From Bacteroidia bacterium (lineage in GTDB: Bacteria > Bacteroidota > Bacteroidia > Cytophagales > Cyclobacteriaceae), in the NCBI GenBank assembly GCA_016650355.1, contig JAENVX010000438.1, positions 1 through 7,146 on the forward strand: a stretch of 7,146 bases of DNA, written 5' to 3'. Of this stretch, positions 6,250 to 7,146 are shown piece by piece. The translations under genes were made by a program, and so were the position numbers. How positions within the stretch are numbered: the stretch's first letter is position 1; every line of letters begins with the position of its first letter. The notes under the pieces are model-generated. The model made no database searches. It was not told the DNA's origin and worked only from the letters and a program-made list of their open reading frames with translations.

Positions 6250-6537
6250 ATGAAAATCGACCGCGCCCAACTAGATAAAATCGCTCACTTAGCCCGGCTG
6301 GAGTTTGACGAACAAGATGCCGAAAAGATGATGAAGGACATGACAAATATTGTGTCGTTTATCGAAAAACTCAACGAGGTCGATACGGAAGGAATAGAAC
6401 CGCTCACCACAATGAGTCACGAGGTCAATGCGTTACGTGAAGATGAAGTTAAGCCGCACTTAACCCATGAAGAGGTACTTAAGAATGCACCAAAAAAAGA
6501 TTTGGAATACTTTCTTGTACCGAAGGTGCTTGAGTGA
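6250..6537 (+). CDS. gatC: Asp-tRNA(Asn)/Glu-tRNA(Gln) amidotransferase subunit C
   Basis: A 95-residue protein of full family length. GatC bridges GatA (amidase) and GatB (tRNA-binding kinase) in the GatCAB complex, which converts mischarged Glu-tRNA(Gln) and/or Asp-tRNA(Asn) to the correct aminoacyl-tRNA in the cytoplasm. Recognisable family features are the N-terminal helix DKIAHLARLEFDEQDAEKM (9-27), the second helix around IVSFIEKLNEVDTEGIEPL (34-52), the TMSHEVNALREDEV stretch (54-67) and the C-terminal YFLVPKVLE (87-95), the conserved F-x-VPKV-type ending. gatA and gatB are not in this window, consistent with the scattered gat genes of many Bacteroidota. It follows plsC by 48 bp and probably has its own promoter in that gap. 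The start has no Shine-Dalgarno sequence. Confidence 0.95.
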   Translation: MKIDRAQLDKIAHLARLEFDEQDAEKMMKDMTNIVSFIEKLNEVDTEGIEPLTTMSHEVNALREDEVKPHLTHEEVLKNAPKKDLEYFLVPKVLE

Positions 6538-6592
6538 TAATACTAATTCTTGATCATAGACTTCGAATCCAGCACTTCTAACAAAACTCCGA

Positions 6593-6623
6593 TTGCTATT
6601 AGCCTAGTAATGAAGTAAACTTG
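6593..6623 (+). promoter_or_regulatory. possible promoter of the 3'-most membrane protein gene
   Basis: A TTG at 6593-6595 is separated by 20 nt from TAAACTTG (6616-6623), which differs from TAnnTTTG at one base. This spacing suits the Bacteroidota -33/-7 arrangement, and transcription would start about 20 nt before the ATG at 6649. It lies in the 111-bp gap after gatC. Confidence 0.35.
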
Positions 6624-6648
6624 CAACCAGTTTTTGCATCTCGATGTT

Positions 6649-7146
6649 ATGTATTCAATTCAGTTCTGGAAATCCTGGCCGCTCGTATACCAACGCATCT
6701 TTTGGGTGTTGGCCAGCTTGCTCCTATTTTCTCTTCTCTATGTTTGGTTCTCTTTTTTTCTATCACCTGCCCCTACCCTAACCTGGCAATACATTCAGGA
6801 ACGGGATTTACTGGAAGTACCTGTTCACACGTTCCAAACCGGCCTTTTTGAACTGACCATTAAAGGGGACAATTACATCATTTTCGAACGCCTGTTGGGA
6901 AATGATTTAACACCTTCTCCAATTTCAGCTTATACTTTCCTCAGCATTCTCGTTATAAGTGCCCTGCTTCTATTATCCATCATTACAACCCTTAAAAGAT
7001 TTTGGTACAGCATCGGCATGGGTTTATTTATACTTTTTATAGTTGGGTTCCGTTTAGAGCTGCTACAATTTTTAGGATTGACAAATAAAATACCAACCAT
7101 TATTGTATTGTTGATTTATGTATCAATAAGTTTCTATTTCCATGCC
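6649..7146 (+). CDS. N-terminal part of an unrecognised multi-pass membrane protein (partial)
   Basis: From ATG 6649 the frame stays open for 166 codons to the window edge, beginning MYSIQFWKSWPLVYQRIFWV. The stop is outside the window, so only the N-terminus is seen. Four hydrophobic stretches can be read: about 17-39, 95-114, 121-138 and 148-165. A roughly 55-residue polar segment (40-94) with strand-like parts such as FELTIKGDNYIIFERLL lies between the first and second, probably forming an extracytoplasmic loop or small domain if the first 15 residues are cytoplasmic. After TM2 the KR pair (116-117) fits a cytoplasmic turn. This arrangement can occur ahead of a sensor kinase, transporter or other large envelope protein, but nothing catalytic is visible yet and I do not assign a family. 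A different-frame 76-codon reading over 6621-6851 is a shadow of this gene. Confidence 0.72.
   Translation, partial: MYSIQFWKSWPLVYQRIFWVLASLLLFSLLYVWFSFFLSPAPTLTWQYIQERDLLEVPVHTFQTGLFELTIKGDNYIIFERLLGNDLTPSPISAYTFLSILVISALLLLSIITTLKRFWYSIGMGLFILFIVGFRLELLQFLGLTNKIPTIIVLLIYVSISFYFHA

Noticed and set aside
6595..6615. Palindrome-like ATTA...TAAT around 6598-6611 after gatC
   Set aside because: Only four paired bases at each end in an AT-rich gap; too weak for an operator or terminator.
6621..6851. 76-codon open frame starting TTG at 6621
   Set aside because: It lies in another frame over the membrane protein gene starting at 6649, whose frame is longer and has coherent membrane segments; the 76-codon product has no protein-like features.

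Overview
The window reads as a chromosomal segment of a Bacteroidota bacterium, most likely a Cytophagales-type relative. The evidence is a moderate-to-low GC content, near-perfect TAnnTTTG (-7) promoter boxes just upstream of several genes, weak or absent Shine-Dalgarno sequences, a gatC gene separated from gatA and gatB, and protein styles (secreted M24 peptidase, plsC with a YPEGG motif) common in that phylum. All supported genes lie on the + strand. The genus assignment is an inference; no rRNA or other marker is present.

Layout. 3-56: the last 17 codons of an unidentified upstream gene. 136-693: a Nudix hydrolase of the ADP-ribose pyrophosphatase type. 760-2124: a MATE-family cation-coupled drug/toxin exporter. 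2237-2791: a hotdog-fold acyl-CoA thioesterase, followed 26 bp later by 2818-4146, a secreted M24 (aminopeptidase P-like) metallopeptidase. 4232-4918: an unrecognised exported protein with outer-membrane beta-barrel character. 4969-5450: a compact type II toxin-antitoxin pair (antitoxin, then RelE/ParE-like toxin, overlapping by 4 nt). 5455-6204: plsC-type lysophospholipid acyltransferase, starting 4 bp after the toxin stop. 6250-6537: gatC. 6649 to the window end: the N-terminal 166 residues of an unrecognised multi-pass membrane protein whose stop lies outside the window.

How the genes fit together. Most are ordinary housekeeping or envelope genes with no single shared pathway: nucleotide clean-up, efflux, acyl-CoA hydrolysis, periplasmic peptide trimming, phospholipid synthesis and tRNA-dependent amidation. 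The part that looks accessory is about 4.2-5.45 kb, where the barrel-like protein and the toxin-antitoxin pair sit between conserved genes and are visibly AT-richer in hand-counted lines. The tight toxin-plsC junction suggests that plsC may be read through from the toxin-antitoxin promoter.

I found no rRNA, tRNA, CRISPR array, insertion sequence, riboswitch or convincing rho-independent terminator, and no gene-free stretch longer than about 110 bases. I see no convincing novel multi-gene system here; the findings are modest and are graded accordingly.
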